Shown here: piece by piece, positions 34,861 to 43,105 of the stretch
Position numbering within the stretch: the stretch's first letter is position 1
Layout: each line of letters starts with the position of its first letter
The notes under the pieces: generated by a model
Told to the model about the DNA's origin: nothing
What the model saw: the letters and a program-made list of their open reading frames with translations, nothing else
The model's database searches: none
Translations under genes and position numbers: made by a program
NCBI RefSeq assembly: GCF_003202405.1
Contig: NZ_QJHL01000005.1
Location: 310,001-374,000, forward strand
Reading direction: 5' to 3'
DNA: 64,000 bases
DNA from: Flavobacterium hydrophilum
GTDB lineage: Bacteria > Bacteroidota > Bacteroidia > Flavobacteriales > Flavobacteriaceae

Positions 34861-35616
34861 ATGAGTAAATTAAAAAACAAAGTTGCTGTAGTTACAGGAG
34901 CATCAAAAGGAATAGGCGCATCAATAGCCAAATATCTTGCAAAAGAAGGTGCAAGTGTAGTCGTAAACTATGCATCAAGTAAAGAAGATGCAGAGCAAGT
35001 AGTTAAAGTGATTACTGACAATAGTGGTAATGCTATTGCAGTTCAAGGCGATGTATCCAAAAAAGCAGATGTGATAAGACTGTTTACAGAAACAAAAAAT
35101 GCTTTTGGGACATTAGATATTTTGGTGAACAATGCGGGTATCTATCAATTTGAGTCAATTGAGCATTTTACTGAAGATTCGTTTCACCAGCAATTTAATA
35201 TTAACGTGTTAGGTTCATTGTTGACCATTCATGAATCTTTAAAACTATTTGGCAAAACAGGCGGTAACATAATTAACATAAGTTCAGGTGCTAGTAATAC
35301 GCCAATGCCAAACGGTGCTGCATATTCAGCAACAAAGGCTGCTTTAGATGCTATTACGATTTCATTATCCAAAGAATTTGCAGGAAAGAATATTCGTATC
35401 AACTCTGTTTTACCCGGAATTGTAGAAACAGAAGGTTATCATACAGTGGGAATGGCAGGAAGCGAAGCAGAAACTTTTATGATTTCCAAAACACCACTTG
35501 GAAGATCAGGTAAACCTGAAGACATTGCAAAAGTGGTAGCATTTCTTGCCTCTGATGATTCATACTGGATAAATGGGGAAAAAATTTCTGTAATGGGAGG
35601 ACTTTACGGGATTTAA
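34861..35616 (+). CDS. SDR family NAD(P)-dependent oxidoreductase
   Basis: A 251-residue classical short-chain dehydrogenase/reductase. The cofactor motif is TGASKGIG (12-19), followed by NNAG (90-93), a catalytic Ser in INISSGAS (about 141-142), YSATK (Tyr155, Lys159) and a PLGRSGKPEDIA … FLASDDSYWINGEKISVMGG C-terminus, residues about 215-247. Its substrate is unknown. It is controlled from the divergent promoter shared with the HxlR regulator, which suggests induction by oxidants, quinones or aldehydes (inference). Confidence 0.92.
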   Translation: MSKLKNKVAVVTGASKGIGASIAKYLAKEGASVVVNYASSKEDAEQVVKVITDNSGNAIAVQGDVSKKADVIRLFTETKNAFGTLDILVNNAGIYQFESIEHFTEDSFHQQFNINVLGSLLTIHESLKLFGKTGGNIINISSGASNTPMPNGAAYSATKAALDAITISLSKEFAGKNIRINSVLPGIVETEGYHTVGMAGSEAETFMISKTPLGRSGKPEDIAKVVAFLASDDSYWINGEKISVMGGLYGI

Positions 35617-35830
35617 AAACAAAATTATTTATTCTTGTATTTATCCATTTCAAAATGATAGCCTGCGAAAATAAATAAATTATATAAATCCTACCTCCAT
35701 TTATCTTATAAATACTTATTGAACTACTGCCAAAATGGATTAGTTGAAAGTTTAGGATTCAGTAAAAGATTAGATAATCTAAGAAAATCTTAATCCATAA
35801 AACAATAAAATCCATGAGTTTAGGGAATAA

Positions 35831-35864
35831 AAAAACTCCAGAATCGCAAGACTTTGGAGTTTTT
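35831..35864 (-). terminator. Terminator after tRNA-Tyr
   Basis: Stem AAAAACTCCA (35831-35840) with TGGAGTTTTT (35855-35864), ten base pairs, about 10 bp past the tRNA 3' end on the minus strand and followed by a T-run. Confidence 0.82.
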
Positions 35865-35873
35865 GGTAATTTG

Positions 35874-35954
35874 TGGGGAGAGCAGGATTCGAACCTGCGA
35901 AGTTCACACAGCAGATTTACAGTCTGCCCTCGTTGGCCGCTTGAGTATCTCCCC
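35874..35954 (-). tRNA. tRNA-Tyr (GTA)
   Basis: The minus strand folds as a class II tRNA: acceptor GGGGAGA (35954-35948) pairs with TCTCCCC (35881-35875), the anticodon loop within GCAGACTGTAAATCTGC gives GTA, a long variable arm follows, and the T arm reads GCAGGTTCGAATCCTGC. The CCA end is not encoded. Tyr tRNAs in bacteria carry the long variable arm, in agreement. Confidence 0.95.
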
Positions 35955-36003
35955 AAATTTGAGTTTGAATCTACAATCCGTCAACACTGGAAAAATCGTA
36001 AAA

Positions 36004-36029
36004 AAAACTCCTTAATTTCTTAAGGAGTT
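36004..36029 (-). terminator. Terminator between tRNA-Val and tRNA-Tyr
   Basis: Perfect 11-bp stem (36004-36014 with 36019-36029), loop TTTC, followed on the minus strand by a T-run. It lies just past the 3' end of tRNA-Val. Confidence 0.8.
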
Positions 36030-36034
36030 TCTTG

Positions 36035-36110
36035 GTGGGCGATGAGGGGTTCGAACCCCCGACCCCCTCGGTGTAAACGAGGTGCTCTGAACCAGCTGAG
36101 CTAATCGCCC
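36035..36110 (-). tRNA. tRNA-Val (TAC)
   Basis: The minus strand has acceptor GGGCGAT (36110-36104) paired with ATCGCCC (36042-36036), D arm GCTCAGCTGGTTCAGAGC, anticodon stem-loop CCTCGTTTACACCGAGG with anticodon TAC, and T loop TTCGAAC. The three bases after the discriminator A (complement of 36032-36034) are CCA, so the CCA end appears to be encoded, unlike the neighbouring tRNA-Tyr. Confidence 0.95.
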
Positions 36111-36322
36111 TATTTTACTAGGCTGCTATCATTTTGTGATTGCGAGTGCAAATATACACCTAGATTTTGTAATTGCAAGCCTTTTTGACAAAAAAATAAA
36201 AAGAAAATTTGCTGATAGTTTTAGAAAGCTATTTTTCAGCTTCTTAAAAACAAAATAAAATCCATCGATAGCTTAAGATTGAGTTAAAAAACGAATTTTG
36301 AAAGGCTAATTTAAATTATTCT

Positions 36323-36353
36323 TTTGTATTCACTTGCTATAGTCATACATTTG
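36323..36353 (+). promoter_or_regulatory. Promoter of the ABC exporter gene
   Basis: TTTG at 36323-36326 and TACATTTG at 36346-36353 are separated by 19 bp, matching the Bacteroidota -33 and -7 elements exactly. The ATG is 23 bp downstream. Confidence 0.75.
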
Positions 36354-36375
36354 CATACCTTAATTGTATACTCAA

Positions 36376-38166
36376 ATGGCAAGATTTCAGGAAAATGATT
36401 TACCGAAAGCTAAATTAGACTCTAACTCCCTTCAAAAAGCAATCCGAATTTTTAAATATGCTAAAAACCACAAATGGAAATTTTTCCTCGGCCTGGTTTT
36501 CTTATTATTAACCAGCGCCACTGCCCTCGCCTTTCCTAAATTAATGGGAATGTTGGTCGATTGTGTTACAAATAAAGATCTTGATAAAGCGAATGAGATT
36601 GCAATCGCTCTTATGGGAATTCTGGTTTTACAGGCCATATTCTCGTTTTTCAGAATTTCTCTTTTCGTCAACTTTACTGAAAACTCCTTATCGAATATTC
36701 GTTTTGCCCTGTATGAGAATTTAATCAAACTTCCAATGTCGTTTTATTCCCAAAAACGTGTTGGGGAACTGAACAGCCGAATCAGCGCTGATATTTCACA
36801 ATTACAGGACACTTTTACCACAACAATTGCCGAATTTTTACGTCAGTTTATTTTAATCATTGGAGGATTTGTAATCTTAGGAAGCATCAGTCCAAAATTG
36901 ACTTTGATGATGCTGGCCATCGTTCCGGTTGTAGCTGTTGCTGCTGTTATATTTGGAAGGTTTATTCGTAAGTACGGAAAAAAAACACAGGACAAAGTAG
37001 CCGAAAGTCAGGTTATTGTGGAAGAAACGTTACAGGGAATCAGCAACGTAAAAGCGTTTGCCAACGAATGGTACGAAATTCAGCGTTATAAAAACAAAAT
37101 CAGAGAAATTGTAAAAATCGCTATCAAAGGCGGTCAGTACCGAGGATATTTTGCTTCCTTTATCATTTTATGCCTTTTCGGATGTGTGGTTGCCGTTGTC
37201 TGGTACGGAATTACCTTAACCATAAAAGGTGAAGTTGAAGGTGTGGGTGATTTGATTTCGTTTGTACTTTATACAACCTTTATTGGTGCCTCTTTTGGAG
37301 GAATAGCCGAAATGTATGCTCAGATCCAAAAAGCAGTAGGAGCCACAGAACGTGTTTTTGAATTACTGGAAGAAGCTCCGGAAGCCATCAATGCAAACCC
37401 GAAGACTTCAGCTGTAGAAAAAATAAAAGGAAACGTCGCTTTTAAAAATGTGGCTTTCAGTTATCCGTCAAGAAAAGAAGTTCAGGTATTAAAAGATGTA
37501 AATTTCAATGCCGAATTTGGTCAGAAGATTGCTCTTGTCGGACCAAGTGGTGCCGGAAAATCGACTATTTCTTCTTTATTATTACGTTTTTACGATATTA
37601 CATCAGGAGAAATTCTGGTTGATGGAAAAAACATTTATGATTACGATTTAGAGAATCTTCGCGGAAACATGAGTATTGTTCCTCAGGACGTTATTTTATT
37701 TGGAGGAACGATTAGAGAAAATATAGCTTACGGAAAACCGGATGCTTCTGATGAAGAAATAATGCTGGCTGCGAAACAGGCCAATGCCTTGAATTTTGTG
37801 GAAGGTTTCCCGGAAAAATTCGAGACTTTGGTTGGAGAACGCGGTGTAAAATTATCTGGAGGTCAGCGCCAAAGAATTGCAATTGCAAGAGCTTTATTAA
37901 AAAATCCGAGTATTTTAATTTTGGATGAAGCAACTTCTTCTTTAGACAGTGAAAGTGAAAAATTAGTTCAGGAAGCACTGGAAGTTTTAATGGAAGGAAG
38001 AACCAGCATTATTATCGCACACCGTCTTTCGACCATTAGAAATGCTGATAAAATTTTAGTTTTGGATAACGGAAAAATTACTGAAGAAGGAACACACCAG
38101 GAATTGATAAATCTTGAAAACGGAATTTATAAAAACCTGAGCAATCTGCAGTTTAGCAATTCTTAA
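36376..38166 (+). CDS. ABC exporter, fused permease and ATPase (MsbA-like type)
   Basis: A 596-residue half-transporter that should work as a homodimer in the inner membrane. Six transmembrane helices occupy about residues 35-310. The ATPase domain has Walker A GPSGAGKST (389-397), signature LSGGQ (493-497), Walker B LDEAT (516-520) and the switch histidine in IAHRLSTI. The ATG at 36376 is chosen over a TTG four codons earlier because it fits the promoter. Substrate is unknown; lipid or drug export is typical. It stands alone between a clear promoter and a terminator. Confidence 0.93.
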   Translation: MARFQENDLPKAKLDSNSLQKAIRIFKYAKNHKWKFFLGLVFLLLTSATALAFPKLMGMLVDCVTNKDLDKANEIAIALMGILVLQAIFSFFRISLFVNFTENSLSNIRFALYENLIKLPMSFYSQKRVGELNSRISADISQLQDTFTTTIAEFLRQFILIIGGFVILGSISPKLTLMMLAIVPVVAVAAVIFGRFIRKYGKKTQDKVAESQVIVEETLQGISNVKAFANEWYEIQRYKNKIREIVKIAIKGGQYRGYFASFIILCLFGCVVAVVWYGITLTIKGEVEGVGDLISFVLYTTFIGASFGGIAEMYAQIQKAVGATERVFELLEEAPEAINANPKTSAVEKIKGNVAFKNVAFSYPSRKEVQVLKDVNFNAEFGQKIALVGPSGAGKSTISSLLLRFYDITSGEILVDGKNIYDYDLENLRGNMSIVPQDVILFGGTIRENIAYGKPDASDEEIMLAAKQANALNFVEGFPEKFETLVGERGVKLSGGQRQRIAIARALLKNPSILILDEATSSLDSESEKLVQEALEVLMEGRTSIIIAHRLSTIRNADKILVLDNGKITEEGTHQELINLENGIYKNLSNLQFSNS

Positions 38167-38188
38167 AAACTTTTAGAATCAATAATTT

Positions 38189-38221
38189 AAATGCAATAAG
38201 ACGAAACGTTTTATTGCATTT
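38189..38221 (+). terminator. Terminator of the ABC exporter gene
   Basis: Stem AAATGCAATAA (38189-38199) with TTATTGCATTT (38211-38221), followed by further T residues. It starts 22 bp after the stop codon. Confidence 0.88.
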
Positions 38222-38292
38222 TTTTTGAAGCTTGTCTGAGATTTTGCCTAATAAATATATAACTCGTTGGGTGTTTTTTGATGATAATTTTT

Positions 38293-38416
38293 CGTCAGTT
38301 CGAGTGATCACGATTTTTCATCGGGATTGTATCGAGAATAGAAAAAATATCATTGAAGACGGTTCTCGATACATTTTTTGTTCCGTTTCTCTGCACAAAA
38401 AACACTCGAACTGACG
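38293..38416. repeat. Intergenic repeat, family B copy 1 (complete)
   Basis: Nested inverted repeats: outer arms CGTCAGTTCGAGTG (38293-38306) and CACTCGAACTGACG (38403-38416) are exact, and inner arms TGTATCGAGAA (38329-38339) and TTCTCGATACA (38363-38373) are exact. I recall elements with these same arms as dispersed repeats in Flavobacterium genomes; that is from memory and should be checked. Confidence 0.7.
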
Positions 38417-38484
38417 TTTTTAATACTAACACCTCACTGTTTTTTAAACCTTTTAGAATAACAAATTCATATTCTCACCAAAAA

Positions 38485-38580
38485 GCCCTAGCCCTGATGG
38501 AAGCGGCATCTCCCGATTTAGAAAAACAAGGCTTTAGCCGTAGTTTTTGTTTATCGGGAATATAGTGTACAGCAGAATTA
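38485..38580 (+). repeat. Intergenic hairpin repeat, family A copy 2
   Basis: AGCCCTGATGGAAGCGGCATC is followed by a hairpin (TCCCGAT 38511-38517 with ATCGGGA 38553-38559, plus an inner AAAAACAAGGCT / AGCCGTAGTTTTT pairing) and the right end TATAGTGTACAGCAGAATT. It shares both ends with copies at 9797-9892 and 59200-59289. Confidence 0.62.
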
Positions 38581-38700
38581 ACTTCTCAAAATTATTAAAA
38601 AAAACAACATTTCAATTAAACCTTTTTTCGAAACCTCAGTCTAAGCTTTTCAAGCTTAAAAACACTTGTACATACAATTGTTAAATAAACATTAAGAGCT

Positions 38701-38729
38701 TTTGTATTCGCATCAAAAAACTAAATTTG
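38701..38729 (+). promoter_or_regulatory. Promoter of the RND efflux operon
   Basis: TTTG (38701-38704) and TAAATTTG (38722-38729) separated by 17 bp, about 43 bp before the ATG of the adaptor gene. Confidence 0.68.
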
Positions 38730-38772
38730 TAAACCACTAATTCCATATCTAAAACACATTTACCTTAATTTT

Positions 38773-39834
38773 ATGAAAGTAAAACACCTAATTTACGCCC
38801 TTATCATTATAGTACTAGGAGGATTCATCACTTACAGGATCATTTCCAATAAAAGTAAAAACGAAGAATCTAAAAAATTTGGCGATAAAGACAGACCTAC
38901 GAGTGTAACCGGAATTGTGGTTAAAACTTCTACTTTTGATAATAACTTATCGTTATCCGGATCTATTGAAGCTAACGAACAGGTAGAAATTCACAGTGAA
39001 ATTTCAGGAATTGTTGAAGGGATTTACTTTAATGAAGGAAGTTATGTAAATAAAGGTCAGGTACTTTTTAAGGTAAATGATATTGAATTGAGAGCTCAGT
39101 TGAGACAGGCGCAGACAAAAGAAGGCCTTGCCGGCGAAAATCAAAGAAGAGCTAAATTATTGTTACAAAAAGAAGCCATAAGCCAGGAAGAATTTGATGT
39201 TGCAAACGCAGATTACGCTTCCGCGAAAGCGCAGACGCAATTAATAAGCGCCCAAATTGCCAAAACTTCTGTTAAAGCACCTTTTTCAGGAAAAATTGGT
39301 TTGCGTTCTATTTCACCCGGAACCTATATTACACCAACGTTATTAGTAGCTAAACTGGTAAATACAGGAAAATTAAAAATTACATTCTCTATTCCTGAAA
39401 AATATGTTTCTCAGGTAAAATCAGGGTCAGTTATTGATTTTACAGTTTCAGGATCGGATAAAATTTATAAGGCAAAAATATATGCAATCGAACCGGAAGT
39501 AGAAGTAGCGACACGTACTTTAAAAATTCGCGCCATTGCAGAAAATATTGACGGAAAACTTTTTCCCGGAACATTTGCCGATATAAAATTACCTTTAAAC
39601 ATTATTAACGATGCGATCGTAGTCCCTTCTGAAGCAATTGTACCAATTCAGGATGGAAAAAAAGTTTTTATTTCGAACAATGGTAAAGCTAAAGAAGTTA
39701 TCGTTGATGCGACTACCAGAACTGATGCTTCGATTTTGATTTTATCAGGATTAAAAGCCGGTGATACCTTAATTACAAGTGGCGTAATGTCGTTGAAAAA
39801 CGATTCTCCGATAAAAATTAAAGTAAAGTTATAA
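38773..39834 (+). CDS. RND efflux periplasmic adaptor (membrane fusion protein)
   Basis: A 353-residue adaptor linking an inner-membrane RND pump to a TolC-type channel. An N-terminal membrane helix (about 7-23) is followed by a barrel-sandwich half (VEIHSEISGIVEGIYFNEGS), a short alpha hairpin rich in Gln/Ala (about 110-160), the second half (SVKAPFSGKIGLRSISPG) and a beta-barrel ending ALKAGDTLI-like (LKAGDTLITSGVMSL). No lipobox is seen. First gene of a four-gene operon; no dedicated regulator gene is next to it. Confidence 0.93.
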   Translation: MKVKHLIYALIIIVLGGFITYRIISNKSKNEESKKFGDKDRPTSVTGIVVKTSTFDNNLSLSGSIEANEQVEIHSEISGIVEGIYFNEGSYVNKGQVLFKVNDIELRAQLRQAQTKEGLAGENQRRAKLLLQKEAISQEEFDVANADYASAKAQTQLISAQIAKTSVKAPFSGKIGLRSISPGTYITPTLLVAKLVNTGKLKITFSIPEKYVSQVKSGSVIDFTVSGSDKIYKAKIYAIEPEVEVATRTLKIRAIAENIDGKLFPGTFADIKLPLNIINDAIVVPSEAIVPIQDGKKVFISNNGKAKEVIVDATTRTDASILILSGLKAGDTLITSGVMSLKNDSPIKIKVKL

Positions 39835-39839
39835 GTTAA

Positions 39840-39924
39840 GAATTATAAGTCTTGGAATTAATACTATCATTCTTCCGGAACTTATAATTATAATTCATAA
39901 TTAATAACTTATAATTTATAATTC
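39840..39924. repeat. A/T-rich repeats in the adaptor-pump spacer
   Basis: ACTTATAATTATAATTC at 39880-39896 recurs almost exactly at 39907-39924, and GAATTATAAGT at 39840-39850 is its inverted partner. The 97-bp spacer before the pump start codon consists almost wholly of these words, which may form alternative hairpins. Confidence 0.5.
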
Positions 39925-39931
39925 AAAAAAA

Positions 39932-42900
39932 ATGAGTTTATCAACTACAAGTATAAGAAGACCTGTTTTAACCATCGTACTGAATCTTCTAATTATATTA
40001 TTCGGTTTCATTGGTTATACTTTTCTGGGAGTTCGGGAATTTCCTTCGATTGATCCGGCGCAGGTTTCTATCAGAACCAATTATACCGGAGCCAATTCGG
40101 ATATTATTGAATCACAAATTACCGAACCTCTCGAAAAAGCCGTAAATGCTATTGATGGGATTCGAAATATCACTTCTTCCAGTAATCAGGGAAGCAGTAA
40201 TATTACTATCGAATTTAATTTAGATAAAAATTTAGAAGAAGCTGCAAACGATGTTCGAGACAAAGTTTCGAGAGCCATCCGGGATTTACCTGAGGATATC
40301 GATGCTCCTCCAGTAGTTTCTAAAGCAGATGCTGATAGTGAGTCTATCATTTCTATGACGGTTCAAAGCGACACACGAAGTTCGTTGGAATTAAGCGATT
40401 ATGCCGAAAATGTTATCTCTCAACGATTAGAAACTATTCCAGGAGTAAGTGGAGTTCAAATCTGGGGACAAAAACGTTATGCCATGCGTCTGTGGATTGA
40501 TCCTGCAAAATTGGCTGCATATGGCTGCACTGTATCAGAAGTTCGTGCTGCGTTAAATGCTCAAAATGTGGAATTACCATCGGGTAAATTGACGGGTAAT
40601 AATACCGAATTGACAGTAAAAACCATTGGAAATCTATCAAAGGCAGAAGAATTTAACAATATCATTATTCGTACGGATGGAGATAAAATCGTTCATTTAA
40701 GTGATATTGGAAATGCTGAATTAGGGCCTGAAAATCCGGAAACACAATTAACACAATCGGGACTTCCAATGATTGGTTTGGCAATTGTTCCAATGCCGGG
40801 AGCTAATTATTTAGATATTTCAAAAGAATTCTACAAAAAATACGAAGCATTACAAAAAGATTTACCAAAAGACATTAAACTAAATATTGCTTTGGATAAC
40901 ACTCTTTTTGTAAAAAAATCAGTGCTTGAAGTAGTAGAAACTTTAGGAATTTCTATTGTGTTGGTAATTATTATCATTTATTTGTTTTTTAGGGACTGGG
41001 CTATTGCTTTCAGACCTTTAATTGATATTCCAGTTTCGTTGATTGCTACGTTTTTTATCATGTGGCTTTTTGGCTTTTCAATCAACGTATTAACACTTTT
41101 AGCAATTGTTTTGGCAACAGGTTTAGTAGTTGATGACGGAATTGTAGTTACTGAAAATATCTTCAAAAAAGTCGAAGAAGGAATGTCGCCAATTGAAGCA
41201 GCGATAAAAGGTTCTAATGAAATTTTCTATGCTGTAATTTCCATTTCCGTGACTTTAGCGGCAGTATTTTTACCTGTAATTTTCCTGGAAGGTTTCGTAG
41301 GAAGGTTATTCCGGGAATTTGGAGTCGTTATTGGTGCTGCGGTATTAATTTCGGCTTTTGTATCCCTGACTTTAACGCCAATGCTGAATGCTTATTTGAT
41401 GAAAGGCGGAGAACAGAAAAAATCTAAATTTTATATCAAAACCGAGCCATTTTTTGAAAAACTAAATAGCGGTTATGCTGACTCTTTGAAACGTTTCATG
41501 GATAAAAAATGGATTAGTTTCCCTATTCTGATTGCTTGTTTTGGATTGATTTATTTATTCTTTACTATTCTTCCAAAAGAAACCGCTCCTTATGATGACC
41601 GTAGTTCAGTGACAATGCGTATGGCAACTCCTGAAGGCTCTTCATATGAATATACAGATCGCTTTATGCAGGAAATTTCGAAATTAGTAGACGATTCTAT
41701 TCCGGAGAAAAAAGTGAGCTTGGTTATTACAGCACCCGGTTTTGGAGCTTCAGCAACCAATTCTGGTTTTGTCAGGCTTTCATTAAAAGAACCAGATGAA
41801 AGAAAAAAATCTCAAAAAGATATTGCCGATCAACTATCAAAATGGACAAAAAAATATCCTGATGCTAAAACATCTGTGCTGCAACAAGCTACAATTGCGG
41901 TAAATAGACGTGGCGGCTTACCTATTCAGTATATTATTCAAGCGCCAAATTTTGAAAAGCTTCGTGAAAAAATCCCATTGTTTATGGATGAAGTTGGTAA
42001 AAGCGATGTGTTTTCAGTTACTGATGTGAATTTAAAATTTAATAAGCCGGAATTAAACGTAAGTATTGATCGCGCAAAAGCCGAAAGTCTTGGAATTTCT
42101 ATTATTGATATTGCTCAAACCTTGCAGCTTTCATTAAGCGGTCAGCGCTTTGGTTATTTCATTAAAAATGGAAAACAATATCAGGTTATAGGACAATTTG
42201 ATCAAAAAGACCGATCTAAACCATTGGATCTGACTTCGATATTTGTCAAAAATAACAAAGGTCAATTGATTCAGATGGATAATGTTGTAAACGTTGAAGA
42301 GCAAAGTAACCCGCCACAATTGTATCATAATAACAGATATATGTCGGCTACAGTTTCTGCAGGTCTTGCGCCGGGAAAAAGTATGGGTGATGGAATTGAT
42401 GCTATGAATGAAATTAAAGCAAAAGTCTTGGATGACACTTTCACCACAGATTTAAGTGGAGAATCGAGAGACTTTGTCGAAAGTAGTTCCAATACTTCTT
42501 TTGCATTCGGATTGGCTTTATTATTAATTTTCCTGATTTTAGCAGCGCAATTCGAAAGTTTTGTTGATCCTTTAATTATCATTTTAACTGTACCAATGGC
42601 AGTTGCAGGAGCATTATTCTCGTTATGGCTGTTCAACCAGACATGGAATATCTTTAGCCAGATTGGTACCGTAATGCTTATCGGACTGGTAACCAAAAAC
42701 GGTATTTTGATCGTAGAATTTGCGAATCAGTTACGTGAGCAGGGAAAACCAAAATTAGAAGCTATTTTAGAGGCTTCAGAGGCGCGTTTACGACCTATTT
42801 TAATGACGAGTTTAGCCATCGCATTAGGAGCTTTACCAATTGCAATGTCGCTTGGAGCAGCTTCTACGAGTAGAATCGGAATGGGAGTTGTAATTGTTGG

Positions 42901-43030
42901 AGGAACTATTTTCTCTTTGGCATTGACACTTTTTGTAATTCCTGCTATTTATTTAATGTGGTCGAAAGCCAGAAAACATTATCCGGAATTTGATCATATT
43001 GAAGAATACGAAAGAGACAGCAAAGTGTAG
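39932..43030 (+). CDS. RND efflux pump, inner-membrane permease (HAE-1/AcrB type)
   Basis: A 1032-residue proton-driven pump with the duplicated twelve-helix and porter-domain structure of AcrB/MexB relatives. The first helix is preceded by SIRRPVLTIVLN, the proton-relay aspartates of helix 4 are in VVDDGIVVTEN (Asp401, Asp402), and the second half contains FGLALLLIFLILAAQFESF and PMAVAGA. Length matches the family. Substrates cannot be read from the sequence. It is flanked by its adaptor gene and a TolC gene, forming a complete tripartite system. Confidence 0.95.
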   Translation: MSLSTTSIRRPVLTIVLNLLIILFGFIGYTFLGVREFPSIDPAQVSIRTNYTGANSDIIESQITEPLEKAVNAIDGIRNITSSSNQGSSNITIEFNLDKNLEEAANDVRDKVSRAIRDLPEDIDAPPVVSKADADSESIISMTVQSDTRSSLELSDYAENVISQRLETIPGVSGVQIWGQKRYAMRLWIDPAKLAAYGCTVSEVRAALNAQNVELPSGKLTGNNTELTVKTIGNLSKAEEFNNIIIRTDGDKIVHLSDIGNAELGPENPETQLTQSGLPMIGLAIVPMPGANYLDISKEFYKKYEALQKDLPKDIKLNIALDNTLFVKKSVLEVVETLGISIVLVIIIIYLFFRDWAIAFRPLIDIPVSLIATFFIMWLFGFSINVLTLLAIVLATGLVVDDGIVVTENIFKKVEEGMSPIEAAIKGSNEIFYAVISISVTLAAVFLPVIFLEGFVGRLFREFGVVIGAAVLISAFVSLTLTPMLNAYLMKGGEQKKSKFYIKTEPFFEKLNSGYADSLKRFMDKKWISFPILIACFGLIYLFFTILPKETAPYDDRSSVTMRMATPEGSSYEYTDRFMQEISKLVDDSIPEKKVSLVITAPGFGASATNSGFVRLSLKEPDERKKSQKDIADQLSKWTKKYPDAKTSVLQQATIAVNRRGGLPIQYIIQAPNFEKLREKIPLFMDEVGKSDVFSVTDVNLKFNKPELNVSIDRAKAESLGISIIDIAQTLQLSLSGQRFGYFIKNGKQYQVIGQFDQKDRSKPLDLTSIFVKNNKGQLIQMDNVVNVEEQSNPPQLYHNNRYMSATVSAGLAPGKSMGDGIDAMNEIKAKVLDDTFTTDLSGESRDFVESSSNTSFAFGLALLLIFLILAAQFESFVDPLIIILTVPMAVAGALFSLWLFNQTWNIFSQIGTVMLIGLVTKNGILIVEFANQLREQGKPKLEAILEASEARLRPILMTSLAIALGALPIAMSLGAASTSRIGMGVVIVGGTIFSLALTLFVIPAIYLMWSKARKHYPEFDHIEEYERDSKV

Positions 43031-43105
43031 ATTCTTAATTTTGAAATCAATATCAAGAGCTATGAATTTAATTTAGTAATATAATTCACAGCCAAAATTC
43101 ATAAT

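Larger units (their letters stand above)
38167..38772. other. 606-bp intergenic region rich in repeats
   Basis: It holds the ABC-exporter terminator (38189-38221), a complete repeat B (38293-38416), a repeat A copy (38485-38580) and the RND-operon promoter (38701-38729). Two short frames across 38232-38565 are translations of these repeats and not genes. Confidence 0.6.

Noticed and set aside
38232..38565. Two short plus-strand frames in the region between the ABC exporter and the RND operon.
   Set aside because: They are translations of the inverted repeats of families A and B, not protein-like.
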